64,000 bases of DNA from Aquila chrysaetos chrysaetos (taxonomy: Eukaryota; Chordata; Aves; Accipitriformes; Accipitridae): contig NC_044009.1 of NCBI RefSeq assembly GCF_900496995.4, positions 36,169,505 to 36,233,504 on the forward strand, read 5' to 3'. Shown in pieces: positions 1-12,200 of this stretch. The position numbers and the translations under genes were made by a program. Position 1 is the first letter of the stretch. Every line of letters begins with the position of its first letter. Under the pieces are notes generated by a model. That model had not been told where the DNA came from. It was given only the letters and a program-made list of their open reading frames with translations, and made no database searches.

Positions 1-440
1 TCTCTCCTGGAAGTGACAGTCCCCAAACAGAGCTGGAGGGCCAGCGGGTGTGAGCGCTCCCCAACCGCTTCAGTGCAGAGTCCTTGGGCAGAATTAAATG
101 CCACCATGGGGGTTCCTGTGCCAGAGCAGGGAGGGATGCCCCCCGCCTCCCTGGGCACCCCCTTACTTTCTTGCACCCCGGTGTGCACACAGACTGCCCG
201 TGTCCCGGGGCTCTGCTCAGCCCCACTGCCCCACACAGCCTTCCCACCCACCCCAGGACACGCTGCAGCCCCCAGAGATGGAGCCTGACCCACGCAGGGG
301 GGACCAGCCAGCAGCTGACGGGGTCAGAGGGGCTCGGGGGGTGGGGGGGGTCGGACAAGGGGCTCCGGGATGGAGCAGCACAACCCGGGAGTGCGGAGCT
401 CGGGGAACAAGTGACACCTTAAAGCAGAGGAAAGAAAACC
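1..440. other. GC-rich intergenic sequence, no gene supported
   Basis: This stretch is GC-rich and has open frames on both strands, but none looks like a known protein and none has convincing splice sites. By synteny with mammals the next gene on this side should be PLCD4 on the minus strand. I do not recognise any PLCD4 coding sequence here, so it may be upstream or first-intron sequence of that gene. Confidence 0.4.
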
Positions 441-850
441 GCCGCCACCTCTCCCCCCACCCCACGCCACGCCACGCCACGCGTGCAGCCGCTTCTGGGG
501 CAGCGCTGCCCGACCCCGGGGGTCCCAAACCGCCCCACCGCCCCTCTCCCGCCGCCTCCCCCGGGGAGGAGCTGGCGCCCAGCCCTGTACCCGCTCGCCG
601 GCGCCGTGCCGTGCCGTGCCGTTCCGCTCCGCCGGTGCTCCACCGCCTGCGGCCGCACGGGGCCGGGGCTACCCCGGCTGCCCGCCCCTCGGCAGCGGCG
701 GGGCGGGGAGCCCGCCCCCGGCCCCCCGCCCCCGCGGGACGCCCCCGGCCCCCGCACGCCCCACAGCCGCCGCCTCTCAAGGTCGCCTCGGATTAAGGTC
801 ACGCCGCTCCCGCTGGGGCAGGGCGGGGAAGGCGGGGGGAAGGCAGTGAC
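440..850. promoter_or_regulatory. CpG island, candidate promoter of the neighbouring gene
   Basis: This is a dense CpG/GC block with GC-box-like G/C runs and short tandem pentamers: CCACG units around 463-484 and GCCGT units around 605-625. It lies downstream of the CNOT9 3' end, where the conserved order would place the 5' end of PLCD4 transcribed leftward. That assignment is an inference from synteny; no first exon or TATA box was identified. Confidence 0.45.
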
Positions 851-1226
851 GGGACCGGCAGGGCTGGGAGCACCCTACAGTACCCCCCGCTTGGGGCTGA
901 GACCCCCATTCCCACCCTCCGGCACAGCCTGTCCTTCCTCAGAGCCGTTGGCACCCAGCACGGCCCGACATCCCCAACTACAGGGCATAGAGGGGTCCCC
1001 ACTGTGTTCCTGTCCCCTTCCCAGGACACGGTGGTCCCCAGGGCCAGGACCCTCCGGTTGGGAGAGATGCAGGACCCAAAGAGCAGGGCATGGTTTGAGT
1101 ATCCCGGGGCAAAACCTCCATGGGAATCCAAGTTGGGGCAACCCTGAGGGCAGGGACCAAAGTTCAGGTGGCCAATGCTCTAATACACCTGGACCCTGGG
1201 CAAGCATGGCAGCACTTCCAAACATC

Positions 1227-1306
1227 TTGCAGGAAGGCAGCGAGCGCTCTCCCCGGTGGGCTCCATCTGGAGCCCACTGGAGAGAGCGCTCGCTGCCTTC
1301 CTGCAA
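1227..1306. repeat. Near-perfect 80-nt inverted repeat (hairpin)
   Basis: The left arm 1227-1252 is repeated in reverse complement at about 1279-1306 with only a 2-nt bulge. An inner stem (1256-1264 with 1269-1277) closes on the 4-nt loop at 1265-1268. Outside the stem, 1223-1230 can also pair with 1308-1315. The size resembles a microRNA precursor, but no known miRNA was recognised. It sits in intergenic DNA between the CNOT9 poly(A) site and the CpG island. Confidence 0.8.
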
Positions 1307-1541
1307 AGCAAGATGGAGCAGCACCTCCTCCCCAAAACCCCTCCACATTACCTGCTCCAGGAGAGATTGGGTGCCACAGGGACACGGCCAGCTCCCACTG
1401 AGAAAAGCCACGTACTCTTCCCAGCTCACATCCCCAAGCTGGCACAGCCCCCCGCTTCCTCCCACCTGCAATAAATCCCCCCCCTCCAGCTTGCCCTCCC
1501 CAAGAGACCAGACCAGGAGCAATCTGTGCTGGCGCTGGGGT

Positions 1542-1554
1542 TTTATTATTTATT
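1542..1554 (-). terminator. CNOT9: Distal CNOT9 poly(A) signals (two AATAAA hexamers)
   Basis: Two minus-strand AATAAA hexamers lie back to back at 1542-1547 and 1549-1554. They are followed on the minus strand by GT-rich sequence around 1505-1520, as expected for a cleavage and polyadenylation site. This is the most likely end of the long CNOT9 transcript. Confidence 0.6.
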
Positions 1555-2611
1555 AATCCGAACTTACAAAAAAAAAATAAAAAAATACCCCAAACCAAAC
1601 AGAAGCATTTTCACACCCTGTCAAGGTCAGGGTGGAGGGGAAGGAAAAGAAGGTGATAGTTACAAAACAGAACCCCGGGGGCAAGGAAGAGGCCATGCTC
1701 TGCCCTTGTTATGCAAGGCTGTGAGGGGAGGAGGGAAGGGAAACGAGATGGGATTTAAGACACTGTTGGCACGACACTGCAGATGATCAGCTAAATGGGC
1801 TCCTCGAGGAGGGGGGAGAAATCAAGTAGCTGCCCAGGCTTGCCTGCAGCCAAGAGCAGGCTCCACTGCAGCAGAGCAGAGGAGCTCCTCAGCTGCTTCC
1901 AAGAGCCTGCAGTGGCCACACTAACCCCTCGGCACAGGGAAGGCAGGTAAGCGGCTGCTGGTCCAGTTTCATTACAGTGGGGCCAAGGCAGATGCCAAGG
2001 CTGGTTTGAAAGCTGAAATGGATGCACCCGGCTGGCAGAGATGAGCTGGAGGGGGGAAAGGGAGGGGGGCCAGGACTGAGAGATGCCTGGCAGGCAGCGG
2101 CAGGCATGGAAGCCGACATACCTGGAGCCCGCAGGATGTCGCTCCCAGCTGTCCTGTGGCAGGGGATCATCAGTCGGTGGCCTGCCCACCACCACAAGGC
2201 AGGTTTCCTAATGCTGAGCTCCATTTGACAAGCCAGCCCCGCTGGGCAAGAGCTGGGCTAGATGAGAGACCAGCACGCACCAGCCCCCAGCCGCTGGTTA
2301 GCTGCGGGAGTGCACTATTTACAGCACAAGAGCCACAGTCCTGCTGTCTTCTCCTCCCCCAAGAGCCCTGGGAAGCAAGCTTATGACATGCGGGTTCATC
2401 AGAAGTAATCCACCCCTCCTCCTGGGTCAAGCACCGCAGTGGCCCGGCTCCAGCCACTGCCTCTGTGCCAAAGGAAAGGAAGAGAGAAGCTCGCTGCACC
2501 AGCCAGATGCAGAGCCAGGAGCAAGGAAATGCTGGCAGGGAAGAAAGCTGTCCCTGGGCTACCTGCAGCTGAGTAGCAGTCTTAAGAGGGGATAAAACAA
2601 CTGGATCAGCT

Positions 2612-2617
2612 TTTATT
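2612..2617 (-). terminator. CNOT9: Alternative CNOT9 poly(A) signal
   Basis: A minus-strand AATAAA hexamer about 440 nt after the CNOT9 stop codon. Another lies at 2820-2825, just beyond the A-rich run. Either could end a short-3'UTR isoform; use cannot be judged from sequence. Confidence 0.35.
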
Positions 2618-2824
2618 CAGCTCACTCATCTAAACAGACATGTAAACAAGAAGTGACAAGGAACCGGAGGGATGTGGCATGCACACCCCATGTCACACAC
2701 CACTTGGACAGAGGCTGAGCTAGCTGGAAGAGTGGACATCTGCACTACCCCCTGCCTGGCAGTGGGGGGAGAGATGCCAGCCAAGTCTCCTGGAGAGATG
2801 GGGATCTTTACAGATTGTTTTTAT

Positions 2825-2827
<3 letters not shown>

Positions 2828-2855
<28 letters not shown>
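2828..2855. repeat. 28-base homopolymer T tract
   Basis: An uninterrupted run of 28 T on the plus strand, within the CNOT9 3'UTR (A28 in the mRNA sense). It is likely polymorphic. It could be a poly(A) remnant of a retroposed sequence, but no element body was recognised next to it. Confidence 0.85.
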
Positions 2856-2858
<3 letters not shown>

Positions 2859-3057
2859 CTGTAGTATCAGCATTTGCTGGTGTTGCGATCCCCGGAGGCA
2901 TGCTGCATTGCTACAGAGCAGCCCTTTGGCTGGGTGGGGTGGTCCGACAAGCTGGCGGCCAGCTGGTGTGCCCAGTCTGTTGCAGAAGAGGTCACCTGTT
3001 CCTGGTTCTTTGTAAACCTGAGCTGTTTCTTCCCCGGTCCCCCACCTCCCCCAGCAG

Positions 3058-3226
3058 TCATTGCGGAGGAAGAGGGATGCCCCGTGGGTCAGTGACTTGA
3101 CCCTCTTGCAGGTTCTTGACAAGCTGAGCCAGCCAGCGCTTTGTGGTGGTGTCATCCTTCAGGACCTGGGCGAAGGTGGTGTCCTTCAGTTGGTCAGGAA
3201 GGCACTGCCTGAGAGCTTCACGTGCC
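3058..3226 (-). CDS. CNOT9: CNOT9 coding exon 8 (last)
   Basis: Encodes residues 244-299 and the TGA stop at 3058-3060. The acceptor AG abuts position 3226. It completes an arginine codon split with the previous exon and ends in the conserved C-terminal tail GIPLPPQ. Confidence 0.96.
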
Positions 3227-6200
3227 CTACATCAAGAGACAAGAAACGGGGCCCAACAAATAAACTCACAGGGGCAAGAGGGGAGCAAACCCCACTGGGG
3301 ACACAACGCTCCTTTGCCTGGGGGTCTCCCTGGCAGGGCCACCCAAGGAAAGAACCAAGCTGCAGCACACGGCGCTCGGCCAGCCAGCCCAGCTCCCATC
3401 CCTCACGCTAGACCTCACCGAGCCAACTCCTGTGCCCTGACACCCGTCAGTCAAGAGCAGTGCGATGCCAGGAGAGGCCAAGATGACAAATACATACCCA
3501 GCGGCTTTGGGCAGACCTGCTGATCAGCATGAAATCAGTTTGTATTCCCTCAACTGAATTTCATCTATTGGCTTCTACTAACAACAGCCCACATGATGCA
3601 GGAGAGGGAGAGCATAGCATACCTTCCACCTCAGTCCCTCCCTTGTACCTAGTTCAAGCTACATTTGAGCTCAGGTAGCTGTAAGCTTGCACAGCTTGAA
3701 TCTGCACCAGACCCAAACAGTCACTGTTTCTCCCATGTACCACAAAAGCTCCTGGACTAGCAATAAAAAAACAAACCAAAAAACCCACCTATTTTCCACA
3801 CTGAGCTAAGGCTGACATAAGGACAGACAAGGAACCTTGACTCTCCCCAAGTAGGCACTGTAGAGAAGAACTGCACTTCCAAGGGAGTGGGAGAAGCCCC
3901 TGCCCAAACTCCTAAAATGTTTACCTGGGGTTATCGGAAAGGCGAAGGTAGCAGCGGACGACATGTTTCAGTAGCCGTGCTGACGGCTCCTTGGAGAGCT
4001 GCAGGACCATTTTACCCTGTTCAATAGAGGCCAGTGCCACCAGTTAAAGTCTTTGTAAGAACACCTTCACAATCAGCAGAGACTGGGAAAGACCATTAAA
4101 TCACTCACTCTGGCTTCCCATGCATCACAGCCCATTACCTTTCATCTAGATACCCTGCATGGAGCCCAGCACTCTGCTTGCCAAGATGCCTTTAAAAGCA
4201 GCTAGCCACGACTTGGAAAGGATTCTCCCAGCAGCTTGGGGAAAGCTTGTCTCATCTCTGTTTGGTTTTTACCTCCCCGGGACTGCTTAGTGGTCCAACC
4301 CTCTGCTAGATTAAAGAGAACCTGGGGTTTCCCCCTGGTGGAGGAAGGCAAATGTACCCCAAACACTTTGATAAGCTCAGGCTGAGTCACCCCGTGAGGT
4401 GTGCTCCCAAGCTCTGCAACCCTCCCTGTTCTCATCTGTGCTGCCTTCATCTCAACGCCCTTTTAAAACCTTAACAATAGCCTGGGAAACCATGCCAAAA
4501 CACTGGGCTCACCCACACCACATATAGTAAGATCCACATCTGGTCTTATCATGCATCCAAGAGTTGTATTTTCTTTCTCCTACATCCCTCATTAAGCCAT
4601 TACTGGGAAGCAAGACCAGGGCAGATCTCCCTGGCCCAGCCTCCATTTCTCACACTACGTAGGACTTTGCACATGGTTGCACCTTTGAATGCACCCAGCC
4701 TAGCAAACAGTGTGGATGCCTTCACATGCCTGCTTTAAAGGAGTTTAACAGTCTGCTTCCTTATGTTCAGGAGTCAATCAGATCTGCCCAACAAGTTGGT
4801 TTTTTTTCCTGTAAAACTACATTGGCTAGCGCTAACCATTTTCCTCATTAGCCAAATTCACCCATATTTGGATAGTCAGGCAGTTAGCAATTAGCAGGTC
4901 CCCCTCATCTGCCCTTTTGCAAGCTTTCTGTTCTCAGCAATTCCCCAGGATACCAGTATTTCTCTGAAACAAAGAACAGGTCAGAGAGCTCCTCAAACCT
5001 CTCCCAGATGAGAAATACTAACTTGCTCTTTTAAAAGCATCCAATACTTGCATAACATTTTACGCAGTTATCAGCAGACAAGGAAGTAAATCATCACCCT
5101 CATGAGACAGAGTACACTATCCCAATTTTTGAAATAGAGAACAGAAATGTCTATGAACATTTTAATCTTTCTCTGTAGCACTATGGAATATTAATCATGT
5201 CAGTGCTTCACCCAATGGTGGGATTATACCACAGCTAGCATTTCTTCCATGCTGACACAGTTTTACACACCCACATCCTTCCGTGTTCATACCCTTCCCA
5301 GCCATGGATTCTTCCTTGGTCTCCTTCCCTCCCCTACCCCAGGGTTTCTAATTGCATCCTTCACTTTGCCCCCCGAGCCAGACGTACTTTCATCAAAGCA
5401 GATCCTTTTCTTGAATGCAAAAATCATGTCACATTGCATATTATGGACACCAGCTCACAATCGTTCAGATTTTGCTGTTTGTGGGTGAATTAGGAGGTAA
5501 CATTTTCTTTATATTTGGGAAAACAGACAGACAAATAAATATTCCCAATGAAAGTATCAACATTTAGGCAGAGAACCAGCATTGCAAAGCGCTTAACTTA
5601 ATGCTGCATTTTCTTCTCCTGAGACTGCTCTTTAAAAAACAAGCAACCAACCAACCAAACACAAAAGCAGGACAACAGCTATTCCAGGGCAGACATGTAT
5701 TCCCCTCAGCAAGCTTAAAGATATTAAAGCTCAAGTTGGGGCTATTACTCCTGGGATGAACAAATTGTGAGTACCCAAACTTCTCCTTCACAGGGGACAG
5801 GTAATGGACAAAAATTGTCTACTCTCTCTGTGTTCCGACACAAGAATTAGAGTCATAAGCAGCAGTTGTAGGAGCCAGGTTCAAAGAGAAAAAAAAGGAG
5901 GTTGGCCTTCCAGGCAGCAAACAGGAAACACATGAAACTCCCTGGTAAAGGACACTGTGGACACAAAAAAGTTTCCATGGGTTTAAGGGAAGGATAGGAC
6001 AAACACTGGGGGTTACTGCATAGAAAACACACAACTGGGCTCAGAAATCCAAAGCTGAAAATAGCTGGCAGCTGCAAGACTGTTATAAGGGCAAGTATCA
6101 TATATGCTTGCCCTGCTCTTACTCCTTCGCTCAACCTGCTGCTCTTTCAGCCTGTTGCAGGAGACATAAATGGTAAATGTATCCATAATCTGAGCAGTGG

Positions 6201-9200
6201 GATCATTCTTACATAAAATTGAATCAATTCACATCCAGCCAACAACCCTGAAAACTCTTTTTCTTCTCTGGACATGTTTACCCATTTTATCTTGGGGACT
6301 TAGTGTATCACAACCAATATGTGTTCTCTTGACATGCAAACCAGAGATATACAAAGGAAACCTGTGGAAGCAGAGAGCTACAGTGTCAAAAGCAATAAGC
6401 CCAAGAACGATTTGCCTTCCTCATACTGTACTCCAGCCAGAGACCAGTAAAGTAGCTGCTGAAAAAGCTAGCTGCTAGAGCATAATTTTTTCTTTTTTTA
6501 AAAGAGGGGAAACAAATAATCTTACCAGTATCATGGCAACATGGGAAAACCGCTCATAAGTCTGACAGATATATGCCAACCCTGTGTCATCCAGGAGGAT
6601 TTTCTGAAGAATAAATGTAGCAACCTAGAATGGGGAGAAAGCAGAAAAGAAAGCATATAAACAACTTATCTATCCTGAAAAGGGACAGTCTTTGTGCTGT
6701 GTTCTTTTCTAGGCAGTCCCAGAGCTGAAAGGCCTTTCAGCAGGCAGCAAATCCTTTACTCAGTCACAGTTTAAAGCCAAAAGAAAATGCAGGACACTAC
6801 ACAATGCTTTGCATCTCTGGCTAAAGAGATGGACGCAAAGCAGTGTGTACAAGATGGCTGGATGCAGGTTGCATAAGACAGCAACTACTGCTGGGCCACT
6901 CAGGACCGCCTCAGGATTACATCCACACTACTCTGGTCACAGAGCAAGAAGCAGGAGAAGGACCTGTCCCTTGGCCCTGCCATCTAGACAGCAAGATGAT
7001 TTTGGTTTTCATCTTGAGCGTTATCGATTCATCATGAGACACGTGACTTTCTGGAAGAACCTCAGCCAGCTATGTCAGCAGGCTTCACCGGAAAAGCACA
7101 CACAGACTAAACCCTGCAGCCAGCTTACCTGGGTCATCGGACCAGTCTGACCACAGATCGGAGCTCATGGGGGAAAGAGGCCCCTGGATCAGATGAGACA
7201 ACAAACTGGTCCAGTGTGGTGAGCATTCCCACAACCACCACCAAGAGCTGCCACCCAACCTCTGCACTGCATAGCTACAGCATTTGTTCTCTCAGGCCAA
7301 GGAAAGTTGATCCAGCTCAGCCCTGAAAGTTACTCTGCGGGGCTGCAAAGGACAGAACAGGTGCTGAGAGCAGAAAGATCTTTCCCAGCAAAACTACCAG
7401 GCTTGGGAACTCCAGCTTAGTTTGGTGGGTTTGATTTGTTTGTTTTTTTCAGGAGGTAAAAACTCCATCCAGAGTTGCCCCAGCATTTGCAACAGGACAC
7501 AAGCCAACTCTGCAGGTTACTGGCTGCCTGGTCAGTCAGAGATAAACAAGTCTTAATAAGGACAAATAAGACAAGTCTTAATTAGGACAAAAAGAGTAGG
7601 TACCGTTTTGGAGAGTTCACTGCCAGACTCCATAATGCGTAAGCACAGGGGGATAATTTCTGTTGTCAGTAAGAAATTTATCACTTCTTGCTCATCAGTT
7701 TTCACCAAGGCCCCTTGAAGGAAAAACAAAAAACAAAATCAATACATGATAAATTGTTTCAAAAAAATCTCACCTTTCAAAGAGGGCCTATGCTGTGTCC
7801 TCCCCAGGAATCATTAAGTCTGAATGGCAGGCAGAGCAACTGTCGGCCTAAATACCTTGCAGCACATGGCTGGAGAAGAAATCGTTCTGGCAACATAAAA
7901 GTAATCAAGCTGGGTTTGGGGGTTGTTTGTTTTTCAGAAAGGGGATGCATTCTTGGCTGTCCCCCTGTGATAATACAAACACAAGAGGATCATACCACCC
8001 ACAGCAACCTCTGTGAAGAAGTGCATTTTAAGACCCATTTTATGCATTGCGAGAGAAATGTTTGGGGCAGAAAGAATTAAAAAAAAAAAAAAAAACCAAG
8101 ATAAGGGCAAGACAGGGCAAATACACCCAAGTCAATCAATGACAAAAACCCAAAGAAAGCCAAGTCTGCACCCACCCATCCCAGTGTCTAGCTGGCTGGG
8201 CTGAGGGTGAAGGCACAACAAGCCTGCAGGTGCTTGTACTCACAGGAAACATATTTTTGGCAATGCACCCAGACTTCAGTATTTTCTTATTAGTGAAAAG
8301 CCCAGTTCCTACACACTAAGAGGAACCTGCCTCCAGAACTGATGGAAAAGGAGCAGCTCCTCCTGTTAACACTACAGGACTCAGAAGATCCCAATAAAAA
8401 GAGACCTGTGATTTTGGTCGTGCAGGTCTCTATATGCACAGCATGAACTGCATCCAACTTGATAAGAAACCAGTGCTCCAGCATTAGTCTGGCTGCTTAC
8501 CAATCACTCCGAGGCTCGTGAGCCGCAGGTACTCAAATGGACGTGTCTTGCTAACTGTGTGCAAGAAGGGGTACAGGAAGAGAGGGATATGAGCTGCCAG
8601 AAAAGCTGACCTGCAAGAAAGGGAGAACACGCAATGTGAGAGACAAGACAAAAAAAGCGAGCACACAATCCAGCGTTACCATGCAGAGCCTCCTGACAGA
8701 CACCACTGCTGGTGCTCCTCAGAAGAGGGTAACAGTTTGTTCTCTGATGGAAAGGCATGAAGTAAATTCTGCACTGGACACAGCACAAAACCTAACACCT
8801 AAACTGTCAGGTACCTGCATTGCTGCTTCCAGCTGATCAGGAACAGAGCACATCCTGTTGTTTTTGTTACCCCTTACTGCCACCCAGTCCCTCTGCTTTG
8901 TACATTCACTGTTGCAGGCTCCCATGAGCAGGGACAGTCAGCCACAATGCATGTGCAAAGGATCTGCATGACAGAAATACAGACTGGCTGATCTCTAGGC
9001 ATTACCACAGTTTAAATGTGCACAGCCACCTTTCCCCAAGAGTCCTCACGCTGCCTTCTGAAAATGGTGAAAAATACAGACTGCAGGGAGAAACCTGGAG
9101 ACTGCTCTGCTAGCAGACAGAAGCTCTCTTGCACAGTCATCCAACATTCCTCCTCCGTTTTCAGTTTTCAAACTTTAAATGTAAAGGTGTGTGGTGTAAA

Positions 9201-12200
9201 ACTACCCTATTTCTTTGGATATCATCTCATGGAGGGTTGCTGTATAACACTGCTTTGCAGCAGCTGAAAAACAACTTCAGCTATGCAGCACTTTCTTCTC
9301 AGCAGGAACAGAAGCATGAGATCATGGATCTCTGGGTAGTTTTCTTCTGAGTTTCACTACTGATTTTGGCTGAACCAACACCATCTTTTCCCCTGCTGAC
9401 ATGGGGTGGACACAGATTGAGAAAACCTGAAGTCAGGCAGGAGGACTCCAGACATGGCTCCGCTATTACTCCCTTGCCACACACGGTCTCTGGGAAGGAC
9501 AGTCCTGCTCATTCCACCCTTTAGACAGCTGGTCTAAGTACCTGTAAGCTGCTAGTTTAAATAACTGTAAGCTCATTAAAACAAGGATCCTGCACACAGC
9601 ACTCAGCACAAAGGCTCTCTTATCTCTGGGTGAGCTCCCAGGAGCCACAACCCAATGTTTTCGGAATTTGCGGGATCTCAAGATGATCCACAGAATGCAA
9701 TGCATTTAGGATCACCATAAAGCTGTCATCCTGATAATCTGTGCAAACAAGTGAAAGCAGCAGGCAGCTGCCTATCTTCCAGCTCTGTCCTCTGTTCCAC
9801 TTGCCTTGGTAAAAAAGAAGAAAGGCGGTTATGTGCTTCTGGAGTCAAACAGACAGGCTGAGCGGTCAACATCAACACCTCAGAAAACTCGTGCACTTGG
9901 AAACACTTACCTCGTTTCAGGATGCGATGCAACACACTGTAGTAGAGCTAAAGCATTGCAGACTCTGTTGGACTGATGGGCTGTCAAAGTCGGAGGGTTG
10001 ATTGATGGATAAATATTTACAATTTCCTAAAAATTAACAGATGAAGAAAAGTTAAAAGAGAAAAACATCAGAAAGCTGCACCAAAGCACTTGCCGAACAA
10101 GTAAGTATGGTGACAGGCGATGACAGTCTGCTTTCACCAAGCACCACTTGGAAGTTACCTGGCAGCCACCATGCTGACCAGGCAAGGGCAGAGCTGGGTC
10201 AGAGTCAATTTCACAAGGAGTCACAGGAATGCATTCAAACCTTACATTTCAGTAAAAAAGGGTTAATTTGATTTCCTGGCTCTTTACTAGTGTAGGGACC
10301 GCTTTGTTTTGAACTTCCAGATAGAAGAGGAGTGTTGTTCCCGTGCCTAGAGGCAGAGCACACCCACTCTATTCAAACTGTAGCTGCTGGTACTCTTCTA
10401 ATTCAATGCAGGTGAAGCAGCTGAGGGAGAGAAATCTGATTCAGAAATCTGCCTACTTCCAACTATAGCTCCCTTCTAATTTTCTTCACTTGTTTCAGGG
10501 CCACTCTGAGAACAGTTTGACATTGCTAATCCTGCACTCTTTTCTTTCCTTCTTCGAAAGAAATTACTAGATTCGGCAGCGAGAGATAGCCAGTCATCAG
10601 CTGTAGAGTAGTTTGCCCAGAGATAAGCTGAGCTGCTTCATTTCACATGAAATGCAGGTACATTCACTAGAGCAGCAAGCAGCATTCCCATGCTGCCTTT
10701 CCAGTGGGCTCCCTGCAAGGGCAACCTTCTGACCAGGATGTGCTCAAGCTCATGTAGAACAAATCAAACCAGAGATCTTAGGGGTAAAGACTGTTGTGGC
10801 TCTGCTCTGACACTGTATGAAAATAAACAGAACGTGATCCACAGGGAGCTCATACAGCCAAGAGATAGCTTGTTCCCCTTCCAACTTCGTATGTTATCTA
10901 ATTAGAAATCTTACAGTCTCTGCACACATCGCCTTGCTAGTGATGATTAATGGCAAATGGGCTTGCCACATCTGCTCCCCTCACCATGTGACCCAACATA
11001 CATCATACAATGGCAATAAGGGACTCCGCCAATGCCTCCCCAGATCTGCCCCATGGACACACAACCGCTGCAATGTGCTGGTGCTGCACCACAGAATAAA
11101 GATGCTGCCAGTCCTACCCACCTGAAGGAGTGCTGCAATCGTGCCAAACGAGTGCCACAGCATCGGGGCAAGGTCAGGCACAGACTCACGCTTCTTGCTC
11201 AGCTCCAGCAGCGCATTCTCCCGTGTCTCAGGGCTGGACAGCTCATTGATCCACTGGTAGATCTTTTCGCGGTCAACCTGAGCCAGCGCTGTTGGCACAG
11301 GCTGGGAGGGAGACAAGAAAACTTCAGTCCAAACATTTTATCCAGGTGTCACAAAAACTCTTCCCACAACCTGGCAGATAAACAAAAAAGTGCTCAAGAA
11401 ACTCCTGACTGGGGGAGGAAGGAACTAAAGCTGCATTAAGATGCTCTGGATATGGATCCCTTCCTTAGATTAGTCTTATTATTTCCCCTGTTTGAAACGT
11501 AAAGTTTTTACTTTCTGGCTTGACTCATCAGGACAATCTCTCTTAATCCACTTGTCAAGTAGTACCTTGTGACTTCATTCAGCAACATAAGAGAGCCATG
11601 CTGCTGCCTGTCTATGCCAGCAGAGCTCCCAGGAAGGTCACACACACTTTAGCCAGCTATCATTTGCTCCACCTGCATTTAGCACATGTTCATTTCATGC
11701 TTCAAGTGCAAGCTTCCACAAATTCAAAGTAAGGCAGATGCTACCTTTTTCTCTCCAAAACCATCCAAGACATTGGAACCTGCCAATAGGATTCACCCAA
11801 CGTACCTGAGAAAAATATTCATACAAATACTGGAAAAAGTCTTACTACTCCAACATCAGACACCGTCCACAGCCAGTAACATCTGCTGGTAGAGACATCT
11901 CATATTCACCCCATGTATCTTGTTTACATGCATGGAGCTAAAAGGGAATTTTTCAAGACTGATTTTGTGCAAAAATTCCTGTTCAAAATAAACCCAGAGA
12001 AGGGTACATCTATATTCATAGTCAAGGTACATTTTCTACTACTCGGGAGAAATGCAGGATTTCTATTCTGCCTTTCTTGGAACATCAGGGAAAGAACAGC
12101 GTCAAGGCCAACAAGCTTTCAAGCCAAAAAAAATGAGGGAGGGCTGGGAAGGAAAGGAAGAGAAACAAGGACTGTGGAATTGTAGCATAGTTTCTGTGGA

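Larger units (their letters stand above)
1515..3057 (-). other. CNOT9: CNOT9 3' untranslated region
   Basis: After the CNOT9 stop codon at 3058-3060 no further splice structure is evident. The first strong cluster of minus-strand AATAAA hexamers that looks terminal is at 1542-1554, which predicts cleavage near 1515-1530. Nearer hexamers at 2612-2617 and 2820-2825 could give shorter isoforms. The region holds a 28-base T run at 2828-2855, which reads as an A run in the transcript. The exact 3' end is inferred. Confidence 0.6.

Noticed and set aside
483-1556. 357-codon plus-strand open frame at the left end
   Set aside because: Crosses a CpG island, the hairpin and the CNOT9 poly(A) region; composition is GC-driven and no family is recognisable.
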